Source: an uncultured Mycoplasmatota bacterium (lineage in GTDB: Bacteria; Bacillota_I; Bacilli_A; RF39; UBA660). From it: a DNA stretch of 5,227 bases. This document shows positions 1 through 4,788 of this stretch, piece by piece. Every line of letters starts with the position of its first letter. The first letter of the stretch is position 1. The notes beneath the pieces were generated by a model. That model was not told where the DNA came from. It worked only from the letters and a program-made list of their open reading frames with translations, and made no database searches. The stretch lies in NCBI GenBank assembly GCA_948469295.1, contig CAOKLK010000057.1, positions 1 through 5,227 of the forward strand, in the 5' to 3' direction. Made by a program: the position numbers and the translations under genes.

Positions 1-378
1 ATTATTTTTGGTAAATTAATTGAAAGTATCGAAGTTTTGGATGTTCGTGATAGTCAAGGACAACATGTTTTTGAAACATCTAGTGAATCCAGAGTTCCAG
101 CGGTTTTAGTATTTGCAGTACCTGATGATATGTTTAGTTTACTAAAAAAAGCTCAATATATTTCTGGAAGTAGTGTAGAAATTATACCAGTTCCAAGAAA
201 TGCATCTTATAGTGCTAGTCCTGGAGAAACTTTAGTATCAAGTGTTTATATTCGTGATTTCATCTTATCTAAAGCAGTTGCTTTACCAGATGATAATCCA
301 GTGACTGATACGACAACGGATGATAATACTAATATTGGTGATGATACTAATAATAATGATAATATGACAATACGTTAA
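1..378 (+). CDS. cpaB: CpaB/RcpC-like Flp pilus assembly protein, C-terminal part (5' truncated)
   Basis: The reading frame is open from base 1 with no start codon needed, so this is the last 125 codons of a gene that begins upstream. The TTG at 37 is only an internal leucine codon. Visible parts are a strand-rich segment with VLDVRDSQG (about residues 11-19), then VPAVLVFAVPDD and a helix SLLKKAQYISG leading to VEIIPVPRN. This matches the end of CpaB/RcpC proteins, where a 'valtpeqa..L..A...g.l.l.lr' segment closes the RcpC domain. In that family the protein is exported, carries SAF-type domains, and supports Tad pilus assembly outside the cytoplasmic membrane. The last 30 or so residues are a low-complexity Asp/Asn/Thr tail, probably an exposed disordered end. 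The next gene starts 15 bases on and encodes the pilus ATPase, which supports the call. The missing N-terminus (signal anchor, SAF domain) cannot be checked. Family assignment rests on pattern memory and context. Confidence 0.72.
   Translation: MIFGKLIESIEVLDVRDSQGQHVFETSSESRVPAVLVFAVPDDMFSLLKKAQYISGSSVEIIPVPRNASYSASPGETLVSSVYIRDFILSKAVALPDDNPVTDTTTDDNTNIGDDTNNNDNMTIR
289..366 (+). repeat. Degenerate GATAAT/GATACT-type low-complexity tract in the cpaB tail
   Basis: Imperfect repeats of GATGATA, GATACT and AATAAT encode the Asp/Asn/Thr-rich C-terminal tail of the CpaB-like protein. The tract could vary in length by slippage, but the units are too degenerate to call a true microsatellite. Confidence 0.45.
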
Positions 379-397
379 AAAGGGAATGATAATATGA
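355..397 (+). repeat. 13-bp direct repeat spanning the cpaB end and cpaF start
   Basis: AATGATAATATGA occurs at 355-367 and again at 385-397, exactly 30 bases apart. Each copy contains an ATG in the same frame. Only the second copy (ATG 394) has a Shine-Dalgarno-like AAAAAGGG just ahead of it. The first ATG (364) lies inside the cpaB-like gene and reaches the stop after four codons. In AT-rich DNA this may be chance or a small local duplication. Confidence 0.5.
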
Positions 398-1500
398 ATG
401 ACGCAATTTTTTCGCAATTAGATTTTGGTCCTTTAAATGATTTTTTAAGAGAAGATAATATTACAGATATTTCTTATAGTAATAATGGGCAAGTTTGGTT
501 AAAAACTTTGGATAAAGGTGTTTATCAAGTCGATCGTCCAGATATTAATAATGCACTATTAGAAAAGTTGGCATTTCAATGTGCTAATGTAATGGGAAAA
601 ACATTTAATATGGCTCATCCTTTTTTGGATGCTGAGAGTGCGGAATTGCGTCTTAATTTTATTCATGAATCTATTGCAACGAATGGAATTGCTTGTGTTA
701 TCCGTAAGACTCCAGCTAAAATTCGTTTGAATCGTGAAAAGTTAATTAATGAGCAATATGTTAGTGCGAATTTACTTGATTTTTTAATTCAATGTGTTCA
801 TGGACATGCTAATATTATAGTTAGTGGAGAAACTGGATCAGGTAAAACAGAGCTTGTAAAGTATTTAGCTAGTAATACTTTTGAAAATGAAAAGATTATT
901 ACAATAGAAGATACCTTGGAGCTTCATTTGGATAAGATTTTTCCACATCGAGATATTGTAGCAATGAAAACAAATAATATCGCTAGTTATAGTGATGTTT
1001 TGGTTACTTGTATGCGTCAAAATCCGATTTGGATTTTGCTTTCTGAGGTACGTAGTGCAGAAGCGGTAACAGCAGTTCGTAACTCGATATCTTCTGGACA
1101 CCATATTATTTCTACTATCCATAGTGATAAAGCCAGTTTGATTCCATTACGTATGTTTAGTTTGCTTGAAAGTAATTTGGATGTCGATCAATTTTTGACG
1201 ACGATTCATCGTTATGTTCAAATTGGAATTTATGTGAAAGGTTATATGAGTAAAGAACTTGGACGGTTTCAACGTGAGATTATGGAAATTTGTGAATTTT
1301 ATGTAGACGAAGCGAATAAACCACAAGTTAATATTATTTATCGTAAAAATTTGACTGGAGAATTGGTTATGAATAATCCAACGAAATATTTACGAGATTA
1401 TTTAGGAATTCAGGGAGTTGAACTTCCAGAAGATATTTTTCATTTAAATGATAATCTTGGGGGAGCGAATGGTCAGAATACAGCAATGGAAACATTGTAG
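394..1500 (+). CDS. cpaF: CpaF/TadA family pilus assembly ATPase (VirB11-like secretion ATPase)
   Basis: This is the cytoplasmic ATPase that powers Tad pilus assembly through the TadB/TadC platform. Of 368 residues, about 1-110 form the N-terminal domain (start FSQLDFGPLNDFLRED, later LRLNFIHES and CVIRKTP, resembling the family's nucleotide-cleft region). The C-terminal RecA-like domain follows. Walker A is GETGSGKT at 145-152, the Asp box is IEDTLEL at 171-177, the Walker B region is WILLSEVRS at 213-221 with Glu218, and the His box SGHHIISTIHSD is at 234-245. All ATPase motifs are present. The Gly residues that usually flank the Walker B Glu-Val-Arg (GEVRG) are Ser here. The length is slightly short for CpaF, consistent with lacking the long N-terminal extension seen in many Proteobacterial members. 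The ATG start has AAAAAGGG about 9 bases upstream. The neighbours (CpaB-like before, TadB/TadC-like after) favour CpaF over a conjugative VirB11. Confidence 0.93.
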   Translation: MNDAIFSQLDFGPLNDFLREDNITDISYSNNGQVWLKTLDKGVYQVDRPDINNALLEKLAFQCANVMGKTFNMAHPFLDAESAELRLNFIHESIATNGIACVIRKTPAKIRLNREKLINEQYVSANLLDFLIQCVHGHANIIVSGETGSGKTELVKYLASNTFENEKIITIEDTLELHLDKIFPHRDIVAMKTNNIASYSDVLVTCMRQNPIWILLSEVRSAEAVTAVRNSISSGHHIISTIHSDKASLIPLRMFSLLESNLDVDQFLTTIHRYVQIGIYVKGYMSKELGRFQREIMEICEFYVDEANKPQVNIIYRKNLTGELVMNNPTKYLRDYLGIQGVELPEDIFHLNDNLGGANGQNTAMETL

Positions 1501-1508
1501 AAAGAGGT
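1501..1508 (+). promoter_or_regulatory. Ribosome binding site of tadB-like gene
   Basis: AAAGAGGT starts immediately after the cpaF stop codon (1498-1500) and lies 6 bases before the ATG at 1515. It supports that start and suggests coupled translation within one transcript. Confidence 0.65.
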
Positions 1509-1514
1509 ACTAGT

Positions 1515-2408
1515 ATGGAATTAATTCTTTTAATTGTAATTGCTGTTTTTGTTATTTCTTATCGAATGAATAATGGGGAGAATGTATATCGTTTCTTTAT
1601 TTCACAGGTGTCAACTGCTTATAATAAGTATGCTCCTTATAGTTTTAAAGAAGTTCGTGCCAAAACTAAGGAATTAGGTGCTGAATATACACCCAAACAA
1701 TATGCTACTCAGGTTTTAGTTTTTGCTGGGGTAGCTGGGGGAATTTCTTACCTTTATTTTTATAATATTTTAATTGCCATCTTGTATGCTTGTATTGCAG
1801 TAGCTTTTATTCCATATCTTGCTTATCTTCGTTGTAAGAAAGCATATAGTGAATTTATTTTTGAACAAGTTCAAATTTATACTACGAATGTTATTATGGA
1901 ATTTAATACGACTCAGAGTTTTGTAAAGTCTTTGGAAGGTGTTCGAGATTCTGGAATTTTGGAAGATCCAGTATTAACTGATGTAAGAACAATGATTGAT
2001 ATGTCTTATCAAAATGGAACTATTGATGAATCCATTGTATATTTTAATGAGAAATATCCTTACTATATGGTAAAAAATATGAATCAGTTGTTTTTGCAAA
2101 TTACGAAAGAAGGAGCTAAGGACTCTGGAGAAGCTTTGGAAAATATGAGTATGGATATTGATGCTCTGGTCGAAGGAGTTTATCGAGATCAAATTGATCG
2201 TAGAGATTTTCATAAACGGTTTGTAACGTTTGGTTTAGCATTGTTTCTTTTGGTTATGGCTATGCAATTTTTACTTGGAACAGATAGTTATGTTGAGCTT
2301 TTGGATATGTGGTATGTTCAATTGGTTTTGCATTTAATTATTATTATCAATTGTTATTTTTTGATTACAGGTGAAAAATTTTACCATGAAGATGTGGGGG
2401 TTGAGTAA
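1515..2408 (+). CDS. tadB: TadB-like pilus assembly platform protein (T2SSF domain)
   Basis: A 297-residue membrane protein, probably one of the two inner-membrane platform subunits on which the CpaF ATPase acts. Hydrophobic segments are visible at about 2-17, 66-83, 85-104, 237-254 and 266-285. Between the second and third groups lies a soluble, mostly helical cytoplasmic stretch (about 108-235), the expected place of a T2SSF/GspF-like domain. This layout (N-terminal membrane helices, cytoplasmic helical domain, two helices at the end) is the TadB/TadC arrangement. Primary sequence conservation with named TadB proteins is weak by eye, so the call leans on topology and on the position directly after cpaF and before a second protein of the same type. 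Which of the pair is strictly TadB and which TadC follows gene order. The ATG at 1515 has a good ribosome site. Confidence 0.8.
   Translation: MELILLIVIAVFVISYRMNNGENVYRFFISQVSTAYNKYAPYSFKEVRAKTKELGAEYTPKQYATQVLVFAGVAGGISYLYFYNILIAILYACIAVAFIPYLAYLRCKKAYSEFIFEQVQIYTTNVIMEFNTTQSFVKSLEGVRDSGILEDPVLTDVRTMIDMSYQNGTIDESIVYFNEKYPYYMVKNMNQLFLQITKEGAKDSGEALENMSMDIDALVEGVYRDQIDRRDFHKRFVTFGLALFLLVMAMQFLLGTDSYVELLDMWYVQLVLHLIIIINCYFLITGEKFYHEDVGVE
2393..2405 (+). promoter_or_regulatory. Ribosome binding site of tadC-like gene inside the tadB-like coding region
   Basis: The G-rich run TGTGGGGGTTGAG lies in the last codons of the tadB-like gene, just ahead of the ATG at 2411. With only two bases between stop and start, the downstream gene has to recruit ribosomes from within the upstream one. 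This is typical of translational coupling and would keep the two platform proteins in step. Confidence 0.5.
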
Positions 2409-2410
2409 TT

Positions 2411-3199
2411 ATGTATCTAGAAATATTTATATTAGGTTTAATTATTTTGTTTCTTTTGAATTATACAGGAAGAATTAGTGCAAATCGTTTTGTCCTTGAT
2501 AATGAAGTATATTTTCGGAAGATGAAGGAAAGTGATTATGATTTTTATGTGAAGGCCAAGTATGGTGATACGGTTAATCCAGATTTTTTATTCAATAAAA
2601 GGGTTCGAAATGGCCTTGTGACAATTTTGGTTCTTGTTTGCTTCTTTATTGGAAATTTGAGTTATATTACGATAATTTTTGCTGTAGTTGGTGGATATTT
2701 TGTGTTTAAAATGGACTATTCTAATTTAAAAAAATATTATAAGTCTCATTTGCATGAAATTGATTCTATGCTTCCTCATTATTTGAAAAGTTTAGAAATT
2801 TTGATTCAACATTATACGGTTCCAGTAGCTCTTGGAAAATCTATTAATGATGCTCCATCTATTTTTAAAGAGGGTTTACAAGAATTAATTAATGAAATTA
2901 ATGCTGGTAATGATCGAATTGATCCTTATATGAATTTTGCAAAAATGTATCCAGTTCGAGATTCTATGCGAATGATGCGTTTGTTATATCGCTTGAGTTT
3001 GGGACGTCAAGAACATAAGCAAGAGCAGTTGCTTGCTTTTTCGAAAACTATTTCGAATTTGCAACAAAAGGCAAGAGAAATTAAATATAAAGAACGTTTG
3101 GAAAAAATGGAAGGTAAAACTATGCATATGCTAATATCAACGGGGCTTGGAGTTATGGTTTTACTAATTCTTGCAGTATTAATGTTAATGAATATGTAA
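2411..3199 (+). CDS. tadC: TadC-like pilus assembly platform protein (T2SSF domain)
   Basis: A 262-residue membrane protein, the likely partner of the preceding TadB-like protein in the platform. Hydrophobic segments are at about 3-17, 67-83, 84-100 and 240-260. The cytoplasmic helical region in between (about 103-238) contains IDSMLPHYLKSLEILIQHY followed by TVPVALGKSI. This recalls the 'lp..l..la..l..G.s...Al' start of T2SSF domains in TadC. Highly charged helices (KEDRQ-rich, about 197-237) precede the last membrane segment. It starts two bases after the tadB-like stop and ends at a TAA (3197-3199) whose last two bases begin an eight-A tract upstream of a strong promoter. Assignment as TadC and not a second TadB is by order and length; the T2SSF family itself is more secure. 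Confidence 0.8.
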   Translation: MYLEIFILGLIILFLLNYTGRISANRFVLDNEVYFRKMKESDYDFYVKAKYGDTVNPDFLFNKRVRNGLVTILVLVCFFIGNLSYITIIFAVVGGYFVFKMDYSNLKKYYKSHLHEIDSMLPHYLKSLEILIQHYTVPVALGKSINDAPSIFKEGLQELINEINAGNDRIDPYMNFAKMYPVRDSMRMMRLLYRLSLGRQEHKQEQLLAFSKTISNLQQKAREIKYKERLEKMEGKTMHMLISTGLGVMVLLILAVLMLMNM

Positions 3200-3219
3200 A
3201 AAAAATTGATATTTTTTTT
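3198..3219 (+). repeat. Pure A/T inverted repeat between tadC-like gene and pilin genes
   Basis: Nine bases, AAAAAAAAT (3198-3206), can pair with ATTTTTTTT (3211-3219) around the loop TGAT. There is no G-C pair, so the hairpin would be weak and is not a convincing intrinsic terminator. The A-tract sits at about -43 to -36 of the promoter that follows, where it could instead act as an UP-type element. Confidence 0.4.
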
Positions 3220-3234
3220 AAGAAACGTTATAAT
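3206..3234 (+). promoter_or_regulatory. Sigma-A type promoter driving the pilin genes
   Basis: The -35 box TTGATA (3206-3211, five of six to TTGACA) and the -10 box TATAAT (3229-3234, perfect) are separated by exactly 17 bases. Eight A residues lie directly upstream of the -35 box. The predicted start is near 3241, leaving a leader of about 24 bases that carries AAAGGAGG (3247-3254). This is the longest gap in the window (65 bases) and sits exactly between the assembly genes and the structural pilins. The likely role is to raise pilin transcript over that of the upstream genes. Readthrough from upstream is still expected because no strong terminator is seen. Confidence 0.75.
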
Positions 3235-3246
3235 AATAAGTAGAGT

Positions 3247-3254
3247 AAAGGAGG
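3247..3254 (+). promoter_or_regulatory. Strong ribosome binding site of first small pilin
   Basis: AAAGGAGG is a near-perfect anti-16S match, 10 bases before the ATG at 3265. With the promoter just upstream it points to high expression of this small protein. Confidence 0.8.
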
Positions 3255-3264
3255 ATTATATTAT

Positions 3265-3501
3265 ATGAAAGAGGCAACTGGAGAATTAAACATGACTGTT
3301 GTAACTGTTGTTGCCATAGCAGCAGTAGCAGCATTCTTCTATGCGTTTATTTGGCCAAGTATTAAAACGAATATTTTAAATAGTACAAAGTGTTCTAATG
3401 CAACAAATTGTGTTTGTTCTGGAACTACTTGTAAATGTAATTATTTAGATGAAACAGGTTCTACACAAGAAGTAACTTGTCCAAACAATAATCAAGATTA
3501 A
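3265..3501 (+). CDS. Small Flp-like pilin subunit, six cysteines (probable major pilin)
   Basis: A 78-residue protein with a six-residue polar leader MKEATG, then ELNMTV and a hydrophobic helix (about 10-30) ending in W30-P31. This is the architecture of a small type IV/Flp pilin: short leader, N-terminal helix for packing and membrane storage, small exposed tail. The likely prepilin-peptidase cut is after Gly6, giving about 72 residues. The canonical Glu at +5 is absent (Thr is there, and Glu is at +1). The exposed tail is rich in Asn, Thr and Ser and has six Cys (43, 49, 51, 56, 58, 72), including CVC and CKC, so up to three disulfides are possible. It is a paralogue of the next gene. Its own promoter, strong ribosome site, first position among the pilin genes and tandem stops (TAATAA at 3499-3504) suggest an abundant product. 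Pilin identity is inferred from architecture and context; I recognise no named family. Confidence 0.78.
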   Translation: MKEATGELNMTVVTVVAIAAVAAFFYAFIWPSIKTNILNSTKCSNATNCVCSGTTCKCNYLDETGSTQEVTCPNNNQD

Positions 3502-3507
3502 TAAAAT

Positions 3508-3513
3508 GGAGGG
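3508..3513 (+). promoter_or_regulatory. Ribosome binding site of second small pilin
   Basis: GGAGGG lies 6 bases before the ATG at 3520 and supports this start, which also places the MKEATGE leader in register with the preceding paralogue. Confidence 0.75.
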
Positions 3514-3519
3514 TCTAGT

Positions 3520-3759
3520 ATGAAGGAAGCCACAGGGGAAATGAATATGACGGTTTTTGTAGTAATTGTTGTAGGAATTCTTGCGGCTTTTTTCTATTTG
3601 ATTATTTGGCCCATGATTCGTAATAATATGGCAAGTACAACAAAATGTAGTGATGCAATTTGTGAGAATACTCCAAATGCAGACGGAACGGTAAATTGTT
3701 ATTATCAAGACAAACATGGTAATAAGAGTTCAAGTTTTACATGCGTTTGGAAAGGTTAA
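3520..3759 (+). CDS. Second small Flp-like pilin, four cysteines (paralogue of the preceding gene)
   Basis: A 79-residue protein nearly superimposable on the preceding pilin: leader MKEATG, then E[LM]NMTV, a hydrophobic helix to W30-P31, and TKCS at 41-44 in both. Cys are at 43, 48, 60 and 75; these align with Cys 43, 49, 58 and 72 of the first pilin, which carries an extra pair (51, 56). The probable cut is after Gly6, and again Glu at +5 is missing. In the first twelve codons eleven amino acids are identical, yet most of those codons differ at the third base. The duplication is therefore old and the protein leader is under selection. The exposed tail is otherwise divergent, as expected for a surface-exposed face. 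It could be an alternative major subunit or a minor one; sequence alone does not decide. It has no promoter of its own and is likely co-transcribed from 3241. Confidence 0.77.
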   Translation: MKEATGEMNMTVFVVIVVGILAAFFYLIIWPMIRNNMASTTKCSDAICENTPNADGTVNCYYQDKHGNKSSSFTCVWKG

Positions 3760-3766
3760 TAGAGGT

Positions 3767-3772
3767 AGGTGA
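3767..3772 (+). promoter_or_regulatory. Ribosome binding site of first TadE-like gene
   Basis: AGGTGA, inside AGAGGTAGGTGA, ends 6 bases before the ATG at 3779. The same hexamer at the same distance precedes the TTG at 4292 in the paralogous next gene. Confidence 0.7.
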
Positions 3773-3778
3773 AAGACT

Positions 3779-4285
3779 ATGAGGGAAGCAATTGGAGGAA
3801 CTTGGATTTTTCAAATCGTAGTTTTTTTCATATTGTTATTTACAGGGTTTATGTGTCTATCTATTAACCAGTCCAAAGCATATAATGTTAAGAGTTCAAT
3901 GATTGATGCGATAGAGAGAAATAATGGAATAAATTTATCTGGTATTCAAACAGGGGATCAAGCAATGGAAGAGATTGTTGCATCTTTAAAAGATCGTGCT
4001 TATCGAACAACTGGTAAGTGTCCCAATTCGGTTGCAGATCCATTTACTGGGGAATTGATTCCCTATGTCGGTTTTGATCGAGATGGAAATTTAAGTTCTA
4101 CTAATTCTGCTTTTTGTATTGCGTCTTTTCGTGCTGATGATGTGCAACCACAAGAAGTTCCGGAGCTTCCGACGATGACATATTATCGAATTATTGTCTT
4201 TTATCAGTTAGATTTACCAGTGTTTCATGATTTGTTTAATTTTTCTTTAAGAGGGGACACTAAAGTTATTAGTGTAAGTAGGTGA
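3779..4285 (+). CDS. TadE-like minor pilin (pseudopilin) 1
   Basis: A 168-residue protein with leader MREAIG, then GTWIFQ and a single membrane helix (about 8-28) followed by SINQSKAYNVKSSMIDAIER, a helix-continuation pattern typical of TadE-type pseudopilins. The rest should lie outside the membrane. Cys81 and Cys113 in the exposed domain match two Cys in the next gene's product and probably form a disulfide; Cys26 is in the membrane helix. The C-terminal region from Tyr135 (YYRIIVFYQLDLPVFHDLF) is shared with the paralogue as an aromatic, strand-like motif. TadE/TadF proteins are prepilin-like minor components needed for Flp pilus formation, possibly for initiation or stabilisation. The gene ends with a TGA that forms part of the next gene's ribosome site. 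Assignment is by architecture, leader and neighbourhood; specific TadE versus TadF identity is not claimed. Confidence 0.74.
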   Translation: MREAIGGTWIFQIVVFFILLFTGFMCLSINQSKAYNVKSSMIDAIERNNGINLSGIQTGDQAMEEIVASLKDRAYRTTGKCPNSVADPFTGELIPYVGFDRDGNLSSTNSAFCIASFRADDVQPQEVPELPTMTYYRIIVFYQLDLPVFHDLFNFSLRGDTKVISVSR

Positions 4286-4286
4286 G
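4280..4286 (+). promoter_or_regulatory. Ribosome binding site overlapping a stop codon, deciding a TTG start
   Basis: AGGTGAG includes the TGA stop (4283-4285) of the first TadE-like gene. AGGTGA ends 6 bases before TTG 4292, the same spacing as AGGTGA to ATG 3779 in the paralogue. The GTG at 4286 has no room for a ribosome site. Termination and reinitiation are probably coupled here. Confidence 0.75.
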
Positions 4287-4291
4287 TGATT

Positions 4292-4777
4292 TTGAGACAA
4301 TCAATTGGATCAACATGGATTTTGCAATTAGTTATTATTTTTATGCTTATTTTTGTAGGTTTTTTGGCACTTACCATTAATTATACAAAGGCATTTAAGA
4401 TGAAGAATGAAATTGTTTCGATGATTGAAAAGTATGAAGGAATTTCGTCTTCGGAGCATGGAAGTATTTCTTTGATTAATAATTATTTGCGATATTATAA
4501 TTATCATACGAAGGGGGTTTGTGAAGAAGGATATTATGGAATTAATGATTTGAATAGTAGTTCTGTAAGTCCAGCGAATGGAAAGAATAAGTATTATTAT
4601 TGTGTTCGAAAAGTAAATGCGAGTGATCCAACTTTTATTACTCGTGCAAATTATGAGGTTGTGACATTTTTTCAATTTAATTTACCAGTGATTGGAGATT
4701 TCTTTACTTTTCGAGTAAATGGTAAAACTATTGATATTAATAAACCAACGGATGATATTCCAATCATTTATAAATAG
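4292..4777 (+). CDS. TadE-like minor pilin (pseudopilin) 2, TTG start
   Basis: The start is set at TTG 4292, not GTG 4286. This gives a 161-residue product beginning MRQSIGSTWI, in register with MREAIGGTWI of the preceding paralogue, and correctly spaces AGGTGA. A single membrane helix (about 9-28) is followed by TINYTKAFKMKNEIVSMIEK, parallel to SINQSKAYNVKSSMIDAIER in the first gene. Cys77 and Cys104 align with Cys81 and Cys113 there, so a conserved disulfide is likely. The motif FFQFNLPVIGDFFTF near residues 126-140 matches FYQLDLPVFHDLFNF. The probable cut is after Gly6. The exposed middle (about 50-118) is Asn/Ser/Tyr-rich and differs from the paralogue. As with the first, a role in starting, tipping or stabilising the pilus is inferred from the TadE family. 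The gene is in the same frame as its predecessor, separated by only six bases. Confidence 0.74.
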   Translation: MRQSIGSTWILQLVIIFMLIFVGFLALTINYTKAFKMKNEIVSMIEKYEGISSSEHGSISLINNYLRYYNYHTKGVCEEGYYGINDLNSSSVSPANGKNKYYYCVRKVNASDPTFITRANYEVVTFFQFNLPVIGDFFTFRVNGKTIDINKPTDDIPIIYK

Positions 4778-4782
4778 GAGGA
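4776..4782 (+). promoter_or_regulatory. Ribosome binding site of the CpaE/TadZ-like gene
   Basis: AGGAGGA begins inside the TAG stop of the previous gene and lies 6 bases before the ATG at 4789, giving a strong and unambiguous start. Confidence 0.8.
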
Positions 4783-4788
4783 AAATAT

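Noticed and set aside
37..39. TTG at 37 as the start of the first gene
   Set aside because: The same frame is open back to base 1 and encodes a plausible continuation of the CpaB-like domain, and there is no ribosome site before the TTG.
865..1122. Minus-strand open frame of 85 codons inside cpaF
   Set aside because: It lies opposite the ATPase core motifs, has no ribosome site or recognisable domain, and its content mirrors the coding strand.
1974..2213. Minus-strand open frame of 79 codons inside the tadB-like gene
   Set aside because: Rich in Ile, His, Ser and Asn as expected from reversed AT-rich coding DNA; no supporting signals.
3198..3219. Intrinsic terminator after the tadC-like gene
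   Set aside because: The stem has only A-T pairs, and the sequence is better explained as an A-tract and -35 region of the pilin promoter.
3391..3482. Heme-binding (cytochrome nanowire) or zinc-finger reading of the Cys-rich pilin tail
   Set aside because: There is no CxxCH motif and no regular CxxC pairs; disulfides in an exposed pilin tail are the simpler explanation.
3445..3717. Minus-strand open frame of 90 codons across the two pilin genes
   Set aside because: It covers two well-supported pilin genes and their ribosome site, and shows only compositional Ile/Cys/Thr bias.
4283..4285. TGA read as tryptophan (Mycoplasma code), fusing the two TadE-like genes
   Set aside because: All Trp codons in the window are TGG, no gene contains an in-frame TGA, and a correctly spaced ribosome site and leader follow the TGA.
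4286..4288. GTG at 4286 as the start of the second TadE-like gene
   Set aside because: It directly follows the stop codon with the only ribosome site touching it, and it breaks the leader register shared with the paralogue; TTG 4292 fits both.
4328..4675. Minus-strand open frame of 115 codons inside the second TadE-like gene
   Set aside because: Ile/Asn-rich antisense of a supported gene with no start signals.
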